Shown in pieces: positions 38,562 to 50,007 of a stretch of 64,000 bases of DNA. Source of the DNA: Halichoerus grypus. Taxonomy: Eukaryota > Chordata > Mammalia > Carnivora > Phocidae. Where the stretch lies: contig NC_135719.1 in assembly GCF_964656455.1 (NCBI RefSeq), positions 134,539,284 through 134,603,283 on the forward strand. Reading direction: 5' to 3'. The notes beneath the pieces were generated by a model. It saw only the letters and a list, made by a program, of their open reading frames with translations. It was not told the origin of the DNA and searched no databases. The first letter of the stretch is position 1. Every line of letters starts with the position of its first letter. The position numbers were made by a program, and so were the translations under genes.

Positions 38562-38892
38562 ATTTTATTTTATTTTTTAAATTAGTTTCAGAGATAGAAT
38601 TTAGTGATTCATCAGTTGCATATAACACCCAGTGCTCATCACATCGAGTGCCCTCCTTAATGCCCATCACCCAGGTACCCCATCCCCCTACCCACCTCCC
38701 CTCCAGCAACCTTGTTTGTTTCCTAGAGTTCAACATCTCTTATGCTTTGCCTCCCTCTCAATTTTCCTCTTATTTTATTTTTCCTTCCCTTCCCCAGTGT
38801 TCATCTAGTTTCTTAAATTCCGCATATGAGTGAAATCATATGGTATTTCTCTTTCTCTGACTGACTTAATTTTGCTAAGCATCATACCAAAA
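38562..38892 (-). mobile_element. L1 3'-end fragment
   Basis: In reverse it carries the L1 terminal motif seen here as ttccgcatatgagtgaaatc and atatggtatttctctttctc, preceded by a carnivore L1 3'-UTR-like segment (cacccagtgctcatcacatc, then gtgccctccttaatgccc). The left T-rich end is its poly(A) tail. Confidence 0.85.
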
Positions 38893-39501
38893 GGGCACAT
38901 CTTTTTAAACGACCTTATCAGTCCCTATCTTGTATTTGTTTATTTATAACTAGAAAGGGTTTCATGTGTTTGCCCTCAAATTGTATTAGTTACTCAGTCA
39001 CTTGTGTCATCTTGAAACAAGATGTGACCAGTTGGATTTGTAGGTGATCATCATTATTGATTCAGTGGATTCAACAGTGTGCCTTGCACTTTTCTATTTG
39101 GATATGCAAATGGATATTTAAGAGAAGGTACTGATTGGGATGTAAAATTCACAGTATGATCACTGAGGGTGAGGGTAACAGTATGGTTTTCCTTTGAAGA
39201 TCAGATAATTGAATCATGTTCCTTTCTTGAATACCTTCTCAACTAAATTATTGTCACTTAAAACATCACATTACGCCAACTCCTGCCTCTGGTCATTTGG
39301 TCCCAGGCACATTGTTCTTGACGGGCAAAGAGTTAGATCAGCACTTCATCCATTAGGACCCTTAACTGACTTTTTTCTCTTTGCTTTCCTACAACAGATT
39401 GCAGATTGAGCTTAACCAAGAAGTTCAGAGTCTGATCAACGCTGAACTGATCTACAACACGAGAAGGGAGTTCTAGTTCTGCCTGCCCAGTTGGGTCCCT
39501 G

Positions 39502-39558
39502 ATGACCGCTGATAACTTGGCTTCACTCATTGCCTGTGTGGAAAATTCTCCCTATTGA
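39502..39558 (+). other. candidate upstream ORF 1 (18 codons)
   Basis: An ATG at 39502 opens 18 codons and stops with TGA at 39556-39558. It lies in the leader only if the exon starts at 39398. It could reduce FLRT2 translation. No peptide function is suggested. Confidence 0.3.
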
Positions 39559-39577
39559 ATTTTTTTTTTTTTTTCAC

Positions 39578-39613
39578 ATGGAGGACAGTAACAAAGAAGA
39601 CAACATAGGCTGA
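39578..39613 (+). other. candidate upstream ORF 2 (11 codons)
   Basis: An ATG at 39578 in the context cacATGG (G at +4) opens 11 codons and stops with TGA at 39611-39613. Like uORF 1, it matters only if the 39397 acceptor is used. Confidence 0.3.
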
Positions 39614-39721
39614 TAAAACCAGAGACCACAGGAGAATTCTTTTACCACAGGCCTTTGAGACTTTTCCTCTAGTTGGAGTTCTGGACTTTAACAGAACCCT
39701 GTCCAGTCATTTTGGTTTTGT

Positions 39722-39741
39722 TATATATATATATATATATA
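39722..39741. repeat. (TA)n microsatellite next to the FLRT2 acceptor
   Basis: About ten TA units run directly into a T/C-rich tract leading to the acceptor at 39799-39800. Length variation here could affect branch-point or polypyrimidine use. Confidence 0.85.
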
Positions 39742-39802
39742 TTTTTTTTTTTCCTCTTTTTACTTTCCCCACCACCTTGTATTTTGTTTCTGTACTTCAG
39801 AA

Positions 39803-41785
39803 ATGGGCCTACAGACCACACAGTGGCCCAGCCATGGGGCTTTTTTCCTGAAATCTTGGCTTCTCATCTCCCTGGGGCTCTACTCACAAGTGTCAAAAAT
39901 CTTAGCGTGCCCTAGTGTATGCCGCTGCGATAGGAACTTTGTCTACTGTAATGAGCGAAGCTTGACCTCAGTGCCTCTTGGGATCCCGGAGGGCGTAACC
40001 GTACTCTACCTCCACAACAACCAAATTAATAATGCTGGATTTCCTGCAGAACTGCACAACGTCCGGTCCGTGCACACGGTCTACCTTTATGGCAACCAAT
40101 TGGATGAATTCCCCATGAACCTTCCCAAGAACGTCAAAGTTCTCCATTTGCAGGAAAACAACATTCAGACCATTTCACGGGCCGCTCTGGCCCAGCTCTT
40201 GAAGCTCGAGGAGCTTCACCTGGATGACAACTCGATATCCACAGTGGGGGTGGAAGACGGGGCCTTCCGGGAGGCTATTAGCCTCAAACTGTTGTTTCTA
40301 TCCAAGAATCACCTGAGCAGTGTGCCTGTGGGGCTTCCTGTGGATTTGCAAGAGCTGAGAGTGGATGAAAATCGAATTGCTGTCATATCAGACATGGCCT
40401 TTCAGAACCTCACGAGCTTGGAGCGTCTGATTGTGGACGGCAACCTCCTGACCAACAAGGGCATTGCCGAGGGCACCTTCAGCCATCTCACCAAGCTCAA
40501 GGAATTTTCAATTGTTCGGAATTCACTCTCCCACCCCCCTCCCGATCTCCCAGGCACACATCTGATCAGGCTTTACCTGCAGGACAACCAGATCAACCAC
40601 ATCCCTTTGACAGCCTTCTCAAATCTGCGCAAGCTAGAACGGCTGGATATATCCAACAACCAACTGCGCATGCTGACTCAAGGGGTCTTTGATAATCTCT
40701 CCAACCTGAAGCAGCTCACTGCTCGGAATAACCCCTGGTTTTGTGACTGCAGCATTAAATGGGTCACGGAATGGCTCAAATACATCCCTTCATCTCTCAA
40801 CGTGCGAGGTTTCATGTGCCAAGGGCCTGAGCAAGTCCGGGGGATGGCTGTCAGGGAGCTGAATATGAATCTTTTGTCCTGCCCCACCACGACCCCTGGG
40901 CTGCCTGTCTTTACCCCGGCCCCAAGTACAGCCTCTCCAACGACTCAGCCCCCCACCCTCTCTGTCCCTACCCCCAGCAGAAGCTATACACCCCTGACTC
41001 CCACCACCGCCAGACTGCCTACAATTCCTGACTGGGATGGCAGAGAAAGAGTGACACCTCCTATTTCTGAACGGATCCAACTCTCTATCCATTTTGTGAA
41101 CGACACGTCCATTCAAGTCAGCTGGCTCTCTCTCTTTACTGTGATGGCGTACAAACTCACATGGGTGAAAATGGGCCACAGTTTAGTAGGGGGCATCGTC
41201 CAGGAACGCATAGTCAGCGGTGAGAAGCAGCACTTGAGCCTGGTTAACCTAGAGCCCCGATCCACCTATCGGATTTGTTTGGTGCCCCTGGATGCTTTTA
41301 ACTACCGAGCTGTGGAAGATACCATTTGTTCTGAGGCCACCACCCATGCCTCCTATTTGAACAATGGCAGCAATACTGCTTCCAGCCATGAGCAGACGAC
41401 TTCCCACAGCATGGGCTCCCCTTTCCTGCTGGCAGGCCTGATCGGGGGCGCAGTGATATTCGTGCTCGTGGTCTTGCTCAGTGTCTTTTGCTGGCACATG
41501 CACAAAAAGGGGCGCTACACGTCCCAGAAGTGGAAATACAACCGGGGCCGGCGGAAAGACGACTATTGCGAGGCAGGCACCAAGAAGGACAATTCCATCC
41601 TGGAGATGACCGAAACCAGCTTTCAGATCGTCTCCTTAAATAACGATCAGCTCCTTAAAGGAGATTTCAGACTGCAGCCCATTTACACCCCAAATGGGGG
41701 CATTAATTACACAGACTGCCATATCCCCAACAACATGCGATACTGCAACAGCAGTGTTCCAGATCTGGAGCACTGCCACACGTGA
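39803..41785 (+). CDS. FLRT2: FLRT2, fibronectin leucine-rich transmembrane protein 2 (complete)
   Basis: This is an uninterrupted 660-codon frame, the same length as I recall for human FLRT2 and nearly identical to it. Residues 1-35 are a signal peptide. C36, C40, C42 and C49 form the N-terminal LRR cap, followed by about ten leucine-rich repeats (about 62-310) and a C-terminal cap with the NPWFCDC motif (about 315-370). Next come a Thr/Pro/Ser linker, a fibronectin III domain (about 419-517), one transmembrane helix (about 541-563, starting FLLAGLIGGA) and a tail of about 97 residues. N-glycosylation sequons include NLT, NDT and NGS. The ATG opens the signal peptide and lies 2 nt after a strong splice acceptor. 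Known family roles: homophilic adhesion, binding to UNC5 receptors and latrophilins, FGFR modulation, axon guidance, and heart and epicardial development. A single coding exon is usual for FLRT genes. No frameshift or stop is seen. Confidence 0.98.
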   Translation: MGLQTTQWPSHGAFFLKSWLLISLGLYSQVSKILACPSVCRCDRNFVYCNERSLTSVPLGIPEGVTVLYLHNNQINNAGFPAELHNVRSVHTVYLYGNQLDEFPMNLPKNVKVLHLQENNIQTISRAALAQLLKLEELHLDDNSISTVGVEDGAFREAISLKLLFLSKNHLSSVPVGLPVDLQELRVDENRIAVISDMAFQNLTSLERLIVDGNLLTNKGIAEGTFSHLTKLKEFSIVRNSLSHPPPDLPGTHLIRLYLQDNQINHIPLTAFSNLRKLERLDISNNQLRMLTQGVFDNLSNLKQLTARNNPWFCDCSIKWVTEWLKYIPSSLNVRGFMCQGPEQVRGMAVRELNMNLLSCPTTTPGLPVFTPAPSTASPTTQPPTLSVPTPSRSYTPLTPTTARLPTIPDWDGRERVTPPISERIQLSIHFVNDTSIQVSWLSLFTVMAYKLTWVKMGHSLVGGIVQERIVSGEKQHLSLVNLEPRSTYRICLVPLDAFNYRAVEDTICSEATTHASYLNNGSNTASSHEQTTSHSMGSPFLLAGLIGGAVIFVLVVLLSVFCWHMHKKGRYTSQKWKYNRGRRKDDYCEAGTKKDNSILEMTETSFQIVSLNNDQLLKGDFRLQPIYTPNGGINYTDCHIPNNMRYCNSSVPDLEHCHT

Positions 41786-42148
41786 CCGCCAGAGGCCCGG
41801 CGTCAGGAAGGCGGACAGTAAGACTCTGGCGACCACACACGTGTGTACACAGAGAGACACGCGAATTACATTTGATAAATGTTACCCAGATGCATTTGTG
41901 CATTTGAATACTCTGTAATTTATACGGTGTACTATATAATGGGATTTAAAAAAAAAAAAAGTGCTATCTTTTCTATTTCAAGTTAATTACAAACAGTTTT
42001 GTAACTCCTTGCTTTTTAAATCTTAAAAAAAAAAATAGTCGCTGAAGTACTGTACAGGGTTGTACAATGAGAACCCAACGCCAAGGCAAAAGACGGAGTG
42101 ATTCTTCCTCATGATGCACATTAACCATTTTGCTGTGGAAGCTGTCAG

Positions 42149-42154
42149 AATAAA
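42149..42154 (+). terminator. AATAAA, candidate proximal poly(A) signal of FLRT2
   Basis: Canonical hexamer 364 nt after the stop codon, followed within about 25 nt by a short GT-rich stretch (gtcggtggtc). It is the first AATAAA after the CDS. Confidence 0.35.
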
Positions 42155-42676
42155 TTCCTTTCTTACAGTCGGTGGTCAGATGAAAGGGCAGATTAGAATG
42201 AACTCATCAGGGTAGGCTAAGTGATGTGGGTAAAACAAGAAATGGCCCAGATACCTTCATGCTATTTCTGCACTTCCTGATCTGGAAGAGAAGTTAAAAA
42301 TCTTGAAATATCAGAAAGGAGGTAGTTACCCTGATTTGACCCAAAGCAGGAAATATAGAAAAGCATCACGAGGAAGCCCGTTCCTGTAAGATAAGTTAAC
42401 CCAACCCGGCAGAATCCAGCAAGTGACATGTTTGGAAAAGAACTTCAAACCCGGGCATTGGCTTTCTGACCAGGAGCTTAAAAATCACTCCTCATGCTTC
42501 CCTGATTCTATGTGATAACAGAGTTAGAGACTTGAGTCTGATTTCGGTCATCTTCAGGGACAGGTAGGATGTTCCAGCAAGAAAACTCCCTTTAAAAGTG
42601 TTACTATTCAAATCATATGTCAGGTTGAATCACATTCAACAGAGATATATTCTAGAATACTTTTTTAGAAGAGGCT

Positions 42677-42682
42677 AATAAA
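42677..42682 (+). terminator. AATAAA, second candidate poly(A) signal of FLRT2
   Basis: Canonical hexamer about 0.9 kb after the stop. The downstream GU-rich element is weak, so usage is uncertain. Confidence 0.2.
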
Positions 42683-43649
42683 ATAACGGGAAGAATTATA
42701 TTGAATGGAATTATTTTTGATAATGAGAATTATTTGGGTTAGATTCACTGCAGCTATGTCAACATGATATTTAGACCAACAAGAGATTAGTGTTTGGAAT
42801 ATACTAAACTTGTTATTTAAAAACTATTGATACCATTTAGACAAAAACAAGTGATCAGCAGTTCTGCTCTACTTTATCAAATGACTGTGTTAGTATCATG
42901 TTGAAATAGCTTGAATTAATATCTTTATCCCCTCGCAAATTTGTCTTCCAATCACCTCACATATATTTTCGTAATTAGCTGTTTATGCTACATTTGTTTG
43001 TTTGTTTTTTCCCACTCTGCTTAAAATTTGAAAGAAAATTTTGGATGCCAGTTTTGGTTGCACAAAATATCCGTATATACTTACACACTTTAAAATGTAT
43101 AGTAATTTTCAGTGTTAATAATTCTATGGGAACACATCAAAGCTGGCTGAAATAATGTATTTTTTTTTTTTAAGCAATACTGAGTTTCCACCTTGGACTG
43201 ACTTTGATCCTGTTCCATTTTTGAAATTTCATTTATTCCTTTTCAGTCTTGGATGTTCCTCTTCTTTGGGAATCATAGAGGGATAATCAATCTTTTATTA
43301 ACAGGATAACATGAAAAATGAACAAGTCAGGGAACATAGGCTTGTTCCCCTAATCTTGGCAGAGTGGGGCATAGAGCAGAGGGCATAGAGAAGGGAGGAA
43401 TGTCTGTGCTTAACTCTAGATATTTTGGAAGCAATGCCCATCTTCACAAACTATGTATAATTTACTCCTTTTCATCCCTTAGATGTAGAAGGGCTATCGA
43501 TTGCATACATTATCTAAAAAACACACACCCTTGGAAAATTCCTTTTAAAGTCAAATTTCACCGTGTTGCATATTTCCTTTACCACTGGCCATTTTTTAGG
43601 GACCTATGAAGTTAATGTCACAATCATTTTTGCTTTTCTCTCTCTCTCT

Positions 43650-46600
43650 CACTTTTAACAAAATAGAACTGTGATGTGTCTTTGTAAGAGTTTAGGTATA
43701 AAATGCTATGCAAGTTTTTTCTTTATAGTAAGAGCTTTATTTTCTTTAATAATGTACCCCCAACTTATATGTTTTAATCTCCCTTGTCCCTCAGAATAAG
43801 CAGAAAATATAACTGAAGTTATAATGTTGTAGAAGCAAGAATCGAAACCGCAGTTGAGCTGAAATTAGCTATGCATTAATTTGAATTAATTCTAAAGTGA
43901 CTTAGGTTTCCATTTTAGTATATTAGCTAGCAAATTTTGGCTGTTGCTTTTTTAAAGCTAATTCCACACAGCGAAGGGACAAGACAGTCTGTGAAGGTGA
44001 TCAGCGTAACAGTAAGCCATGTAACGTTCAGGACAATGACATGGGGTTTTGTGTACTTAACTGGATAATTCCCTTCCACTGTGCTCTTCCCCTTGGCTGT
44101 GTAGATAAAACTCTGTGTTCAAATGATGGTACTTTGATTTTTGAGGGTTTTTTTCTCTCTTATCCACAAAATAATCATTCTCATTTATTTCTATTGCCTG
44201 TATAACCCCGGCGTGATATTTGGCTGCTGAAACGTTTTTGCTTTGGGCCAAGAAGACCAATGTTGGAGAGGTTTCTATGACGTCTTATGGGTTTCCTAGA
44301 ATTATTTGGGGCTTAACTGGTACAATGAAGACCTAGTCACTTGAAATGATTCCTTTGCTAGAAGATGTTCCAGAAAACATAGAATGTAGTTAATATGTTT
44401 CACTTTGATCTTGCACATAATGTGGCAGAGATTGCTAAATCTAAGATCAATCTCCCATTTGTCATAACATACCCGGGGCTCTCACTTACAGCAGGATAGA
44501 AAGCACGTCACGGGATTTGTAATGTCTTATGTGTCTTAGGAAAACTGCTGAATAACCAACCATCAGTGTTGGATTAGGCTTTGACTGGCATTTTCAGTCA
44601 CGGGAATGTGTTCTACTCTGTACTTTAGCCTCTCTTGCTGTCATTGGTTCATATTTTGAGATTAGTCAAGAGTCACAGTTGAAAGTGCTGGCCAAGTCTG
44701 TGAACAAAGCCATACATAAGCGACTGGCTTATAAAGAGCTTGATACCATTTGACCAAGCAAGGTGATCAGATAATACACAGCCACTTTCAGAGCTAGGGA
44801 ACTGTCACTGTGCAGAAACAATTCTAAAAGGAAAAGGTATAGCCATGATCACACAGATGTTATTGATCATTATTCATACCTAGGGTTGTCATTAATACCT
44901 ATTTGTTTGGGGAAATGTGCTTGAACAGAGAGAGGCTCTGGGCTTCCCTCAAAAATGCATTAACAGCTCATCGCAAAAGACAGTCACGGACAGAGACAAA
45001 AAGTGTGTTTCCCTGCCTAATTTCCCTGTGTGAGAAGTGGAAAACATTCTATCCCATGAGAAATAATGCAATTTCTAGTTATCTGGATGTTCATTGAAAA
45101 TATATTAGATATGTTCCCTGAGGTAAAAACAAAAACAAACAAACAAAAAAAAACAAAAAAAAAAAACTGTGATATGACTAGTCTGGCAAAATTATTAATG
45201 AAGTAGCTAATTCTAAGACTCCATTTCTTATCAGTGCAGATCATGATGGTCTTAGTCATTTCACAAGATCACAGCTTACTTCCCCTCTGTGGAGAACCAG
45301 CTCTGCATGTAGCCAGCAGGACACCCAGTCCAAACATAAGTTACGGGAACAGTTGCTGCGTTAGTTTGGGGAACATCAGCTGGAGAGCTCAGTGTAACTT
45401 TTGACCACGAAGTGGTTAATTTCCATTGACATCTTTGTTTATAGCATTTTTCGGGAACCTACAACAAGGAGACATTACTTTAGGACATGAGAAGAATGGT
45501 TTTGCCCATGATTTTCCTGCTTCATGGGCAAGCTAAGCAGTTTCATTGTGCCCCAAAGGGAAAGAGATACAGACACAAAACAAAACACTCTCCTAGTTCT
45601 TAATCTTTGTCAAAACTGGCCTGATATTCTTTTTTTTTTTTTTTTTTAAGTCAAAATACTAATGAAGAATGCTATAGCTTACACCCTTCTCTGATTTCTT
45701 CAGCAGGGTCAAAAGACAATTGCTGGCAATGGGAATGCTTGTCACAGATTGTGGGGAGAAAGATTTGTACATGTATGATACTGTTGTTATAACAGATCAG
45801 ATTCTTGTGCTATAGTTTTCATTTTTCTTTTTCTAGTGGCACATCCACCAGAAGAGCACAAAGCAAGGCCATTGCAACAGGCATTTTTAAACTAGCATGA
45901 AACACACACACACGTGCACACATACACACAAACACACACACCGAGGCATTTATAAAGATATCCATAGGATGTAAGATTTATAATCTTTTTGAGGCAAGGT
46001 GAAAATATCGCCACTGTCTGTCCTTCCTAGGACCAGTATATATTCACTGAAAGTTAATCCCGATGATTTGTTATTGTTTGAACCATATGTTGATTTGCTT
46101 CTGGTTTATGTTTAGTGTGTTCTCACTGACAAGGGACTGCAAGGGCCTGGAAGATTCTGCATTACACATCCGCTGAGACCTACCATGTCGTACACTTTGT
46201 TAACTACAAACTTCACTTTACACCATACAGTACCTTGTTGATATATTCAGTAAAAGCTTATTTTAAAAGAAAACCACATTGCGTTTATCTGAGTAAGTTC
46301 ATTGGGTTACAGGCAATACTTGTGTTGTTAATGTTAAAAAGAAATGTGGGATGCTTCCTGATGATGCAGGGAAGAAGAAAGTAGTAGGATTTTTCCTTTT
46401 CTCCTACCTTGAAGACAACTTGTGTTTTTTAAGGTCATTTGATCCTTTTTGTGTGAGGGGTTTATATGACATCTTCATGTTCTTTTCTATTTCCCAACTA
46501 GATTTTGTGTTTCTATGAATATCTTTTCATTATACACACATACATCAAGCATATTGTTTTGTATTTGTGAAATCTGTGTTGTTTAGGAAAGAGATAAATA

Positions 46601-47670
46601 CCAATGTAGTTACCCAATCAGAATCGTCTTTTTCCCTATTTCAAAACATAAGCTATCAGTTTTAAATGTCAATTTTCCTTACGAATTCTCATGGTACATT
46701 TCTACTGCAGATTTCTTTATAGCTCATCCACCCATACTTCCAATGAGCATTCATGAAAATGTATCTATTCATATGTTCCAGTTCAACTCAGATTAATCTC
46801 ACAGTTTGCCAGAGCCCTTTCTCTAACTCTTCTTGGCCATTTCACTAATAATGTATTTGACAAAGATTAAATCAGGAAATAAAATCATGACACTTCAGTT
46901 AACTAGTGTTAATTATTTGTAGACTCTCTATTGGAAAATTAAGTATGAAAGACAGTGGTAACAGGTGATTGATATTACACTTGGGAGATTTTATGTCAAG
47001 TAATGTCCAGGCAACTCTTAGTTACTTTTACCAAGAATTACAGACCTTACTCTGTGAAGACCAGACCCTTAGTCAAGGAATACAATTCATTAAAGAAGAA
47101 AGTTTATTAAAATCCTTCTACTTTGTTCCAGGCACCTGGCTGAGTTCGGAAGTTTCATAGAAGGATAAAATACAGTCTTAGGCAAGTCAATCATATCGTC
47201 TACTTCCCTGTGTTCCTAAAGAAATCTGTCCATTCAAAGTATTTACTCCTCATCTACTTTCCACAGAGTACTATGTTAGATTCTTCTGGGGATTCGGAGA
47301 AAAATATGACTCTGCTGCTAAGGAGCTCATAGATCATGCAATAAGCTCATTTTCTAACACATACCAGAGTCTCAGAGACTGTGTAATGACTTTACATTCT
47401 CTTAAACTCAACAGAGTGTCTAAGGCGACAAAAAAAAAAAAAAAATATGTACTTCTTGGTAAATTTGATGATGCATTTGTTGTATATATTAGATGATCTT
47501 GGTGTTTAATAGATAACACAAAGTGGTAGTGCACTGATAAAATTAGAATTGAATTTGAATTAAATTTTCTAACATATACTACGTGATTGAACATTTAGGA
47601 ATTGTATTTGGTAATTAGACTTGCAACCTTAAATTTCCATTGGGCACCTGAATATAAATTAATCTAAAAC
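43650..47670. other. gene-free, SINE-free flank or distal 3' UTR
   Basis: Apart from a CA-rich tract at 45901-45945, an A-rich tract at 45128-45167 and T runs, I see no coding frame and no recent mobile element. It may be distal FLRT2 3' UTR or conserved flank. Confidence 0.4.
45901..45945. repeat. imperfect (CA)n repeat
   Basis: acacac blocks interrupted by gtgcaca and tacac. Confidence 0.85.
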
Positions 47671-47679
47671 AAGAATAAT

Positions 47680-47890
47680 GGCACATTACAATTATTGAGC
47701 ACCTATGTAAGAACATATTTAGAATGCTTTGATACATGTGGTCACATTTTGTCTTTAACCATGTAAGGTACTTTATCATCATTTTTCAGATTGTAAAACT
47801 CAGCTTCCCGAGAAGTATAGTGATTGGTCCATGATCACAAAACCTGTAAATGACAAGAGTCGGAATTAACCCTAAACGTGACTCTTAGAC
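47680..47890 (-). mobile_element. MIR
   Basis: caattattgagcacctatg, catgtaaggtactttatcat and catttttcagattgtaaaac. Confidence 0.65.
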
Positions 47891-48091
47891 TCTTAACGAT
47901 TTCCTGTCTCTTAATAAATTGACTAGCTTTAAGACTGAGTAGGCTTCAAGACAACTTCTTTGTCAATGGTTAAAATTTGTGATGATGGAGATATCACAAC
48001 TTCACTCAGTGGATGCATATATCAATTATTGTTCATGACAAATCAAGGAATCATTCTAAAAACCTGAAAATATCTGTCTTTTAAATCCCTT

Positions 48092-48242
48092 GGTTACCCA
48101 TCCTTTTTTTTTTTTTTTAATAGAAATTCTATGTCTGTTAGTATTGGGTGGCTGCACATTTATCTGATTTGAAAGCTTTGGTTGGAATCAAGATATACTT
48201 AAACCCACAGGGTGAGCTGAAAGAACTATTAAAAGGACTTGA
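48092..48242 (+). repeat. local repeat copy A (no family recognised)
   Basis: Shares an identical 22-nt core (48158-48179) and flanking similarity with copy B. Order in both: (t)ttaccca, tagaaatt, the core, then aaatcagg/gaatcaag, acccaca, gagaact and gactt/gattt. Not matched to a known family by eye. Confidence 0.6.
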
Positions 48243-48984
48243 GTCAGGTTATTTTTAGTAATGAATTTGTTTCATACTTGAGAGGTTGCTCGAAGTATTT
48301 TGTAGATCCAGCTGAAGATGCTCATATGTCAGAATCTATTAGGGCCTTAGCAAACTGGCTTCTGGATTTACGCCTTTTTTTTTTTTTCATAGCACAAATA
48401 GAAAACGTGTGCTTTAGAGGATATTGTAGGAGCTTTGTTTTCATTAGTTATACCGAAAGTTAGGGATAAAGAATTTGTAATAATACACTCTAAAACAGAT
48501 GCCTTTTTAGCACACACACCAACTGATGAACCCATTTGCCCATTTTCTTGGTATGAAGTCTAAACTAAATGAAAATTTTATTACATCCTTAAGGAGATTC
48601 TGATCACTTCAGTGACATAATCAACTTCCATATCGGGTCAATCTATCCTTAAGCAAATATAAAATTGCGCTGGTTGAGAGTCTGCTAAACTTCCTGATTT
48701 GGGTAGTAGGGGCCTTTGTTAGTTTCATTTTGTTTTCATTCTACAGATATTTGCTGAGGTCTGGTAAGTTTTCCTGAATAAGACTGTTTTCCAGGACAGT
48801 AAATTTTGCATCATTGAAAATTTTCCCTGGAAGTTACTGGCATTCAATACATGGGCTGGGCTTTTCCCACTTTTTTGCTTTCTTTAAGCGCTCACACTCT
48901 TACGTTTAAATAATCTGGCAACATTTCTACTTCCAATACTTGTAAGATTTCATGAATGTATTTTCTTCTCTCAGTTTCCAAACT

Positions 48985-49610
48985 CTGACATGGTTAAGAC
49001 CCTCCCGTGGTCTCTGGTCCACTTACACCTTTCCTATACACTGTGGGACAAAGGATAATGATCTGTAAAGAATGCCTGATTGTGACACTGTCTTTGTGTC
49101 CATTGCCATGACTTTAAGAGAGAATTCAAACTCTTTGTATGATGTATATGTCATATATACATTGCTCTCTGACATTCCTTACCAGTATGTCCTCCTTGTT
49201 CATTATGTGCTCTAGAAATAGATCCATATTTGATATGAACAGAGTCTATTTCCAAGGAACCTCCACTCCTTCAGACTGCTGTAGTTTTGCTGAAGGTCTT
49301 TTATTCTATGACATTGACTTTCTCCTTTGCTTAGTGACCTGTTCCTTCCTCAAGATACAACTCAAGTGCCCCCCCTTCAGGAAGTTTCTCAAATCATATC
49401 TGTCAATTCTCTGAGCCCTCTGTGCAGCTAGTAAAGCTTTAAAATATTTTTATTTACGGCATCTGTATGTTGTGGTTTTTCATGGATCTGTTTCATGCCT
49501 ATGCTCCAAGCGCCCTGGAGACAGAGGACATATACTCTGTCAATTGTTGTATCTCATCCAGTGCTGAGTATAGCGTCCACTTTGGCAGGTGTTTAGTACC
49601 TGCTTTTGGG
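48985..49610 (+). mobile_element. L2 3' region
   Basis: caagatacaactcaagtgcc, cccccttcaggaagtttctc, ccctggagacagaggacata and catccagtgctgagtatagc follow the L2 3' order. Diverged. Confidence 0.65.
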
Positions 49611-49859
49611 TAAACTGTGAATAGAACGCATGGGACCCTGCTGTGATATCAGACTCCCTGGGGGGTCAGGCTTACCCAAACAGCAGCAGCTCGAATAATA
49701 GCTACCTTGTCAATCTTCTATGGCTAGGTGCCTTTTTAAAAAGCCTCAGAATGTTCTGTGGAGTTCTGGATTTGTAGAATTAACCTTGCTCAAATGCCAC
49801 AATATGCACTTTATAAGAATAAACAAAACATACATTTTCTAAAAAAAAAAAAACCTCTT

Positions 49860-50007
49860 GTTTACCCATGACAATTTCTATAGAAATTGTTGTTTTCATG
49901 ATTATTTGGTGACCACATATTTATCTGATTTGAAAGCTTTATTACAAAATCAGGATATGTCTACACCCACAAGGAAGGCTGAGAGAACTATCCAAATGAT
50001 TTGAAGA
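49860..50007 (+). repeat. local repeat copy B (no family recognised)
   Basis: Partner of copy A; the identical 22-nt core lies at 49919-49940. The two are about 1.76 kb apart in direct orientation and roughly 70% alike outside the core by eye. Confidence 0.6.

Larger units (their letters stand above)
1..39397 (+). other. non-coding, probably FLRT2 intron 1 (3' part)
   Basis: No frame in these 39 kb has a recognisable domain or homologue. All open frames are at most 157 codons and look like chance or repeat-derived frames. FLRT2 in other mammals has a non-coding first exon tens of kb upstream of the coding exon, so this is most likely intron 1; exon 1 was not recognised. Stretches between listed elements where I see nothing specific include 1-1870, 6.2-8.0, 8.95-11.3, 12.3-14.6, 19.0-20.6, 22.4-23.2, 23.7-25.0, 25.7-28.0 (apart from simple repeats), 30.2-31.2, 32.3-34.4 and 35.7-36.9 kb. 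Confidence 0.6.
39398..39802 (+). other. FLRT2: probable 5' UTR part of the FLRT2 coding exon
   Basis: A good 3' splice acceptor ends at 39397: the T-rich tract at 39371-39390 is followed by acaacag. If used, the exon starts at 39398 and has about 405 nt of leader. A second acceptor ends at 39800, with a polypyrimidine tract from about 39742 (ending tgtacttcag), and would leave only 2 nt before the ATG. The leader would contain a T run (39560-39574) and the (TA)n tract. Which acceptor is used cannot be decided from sequence alone. Confidence 0.5.
41786..46300 (+). other. FLRT2: probable FLRT2 3' UTR (right end uncertain)
   Basis: No ORF with recognisable homology follows the stop. The segment is AT-rich, with several T and A runs and no SINEC copies. 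Canonical AATAAA signals lie at 42149-42154 (followed by a GT-containing stretch) and 42677-42682. Another, at about 46879, lies beyond the provisional end given here. FLRT2 transcripts in other mammals are known to have long 3' UTRs, so distal sites even further right are possible. The end at 46300 is provisional. Confidence 0.4.

Noticed and set aside
40790..41503. Antisense open frames of 84-129 codons across FLRT2
   Set aside because: They mirror the conserved sense frame and its codon composition; no independent evidence of coding.
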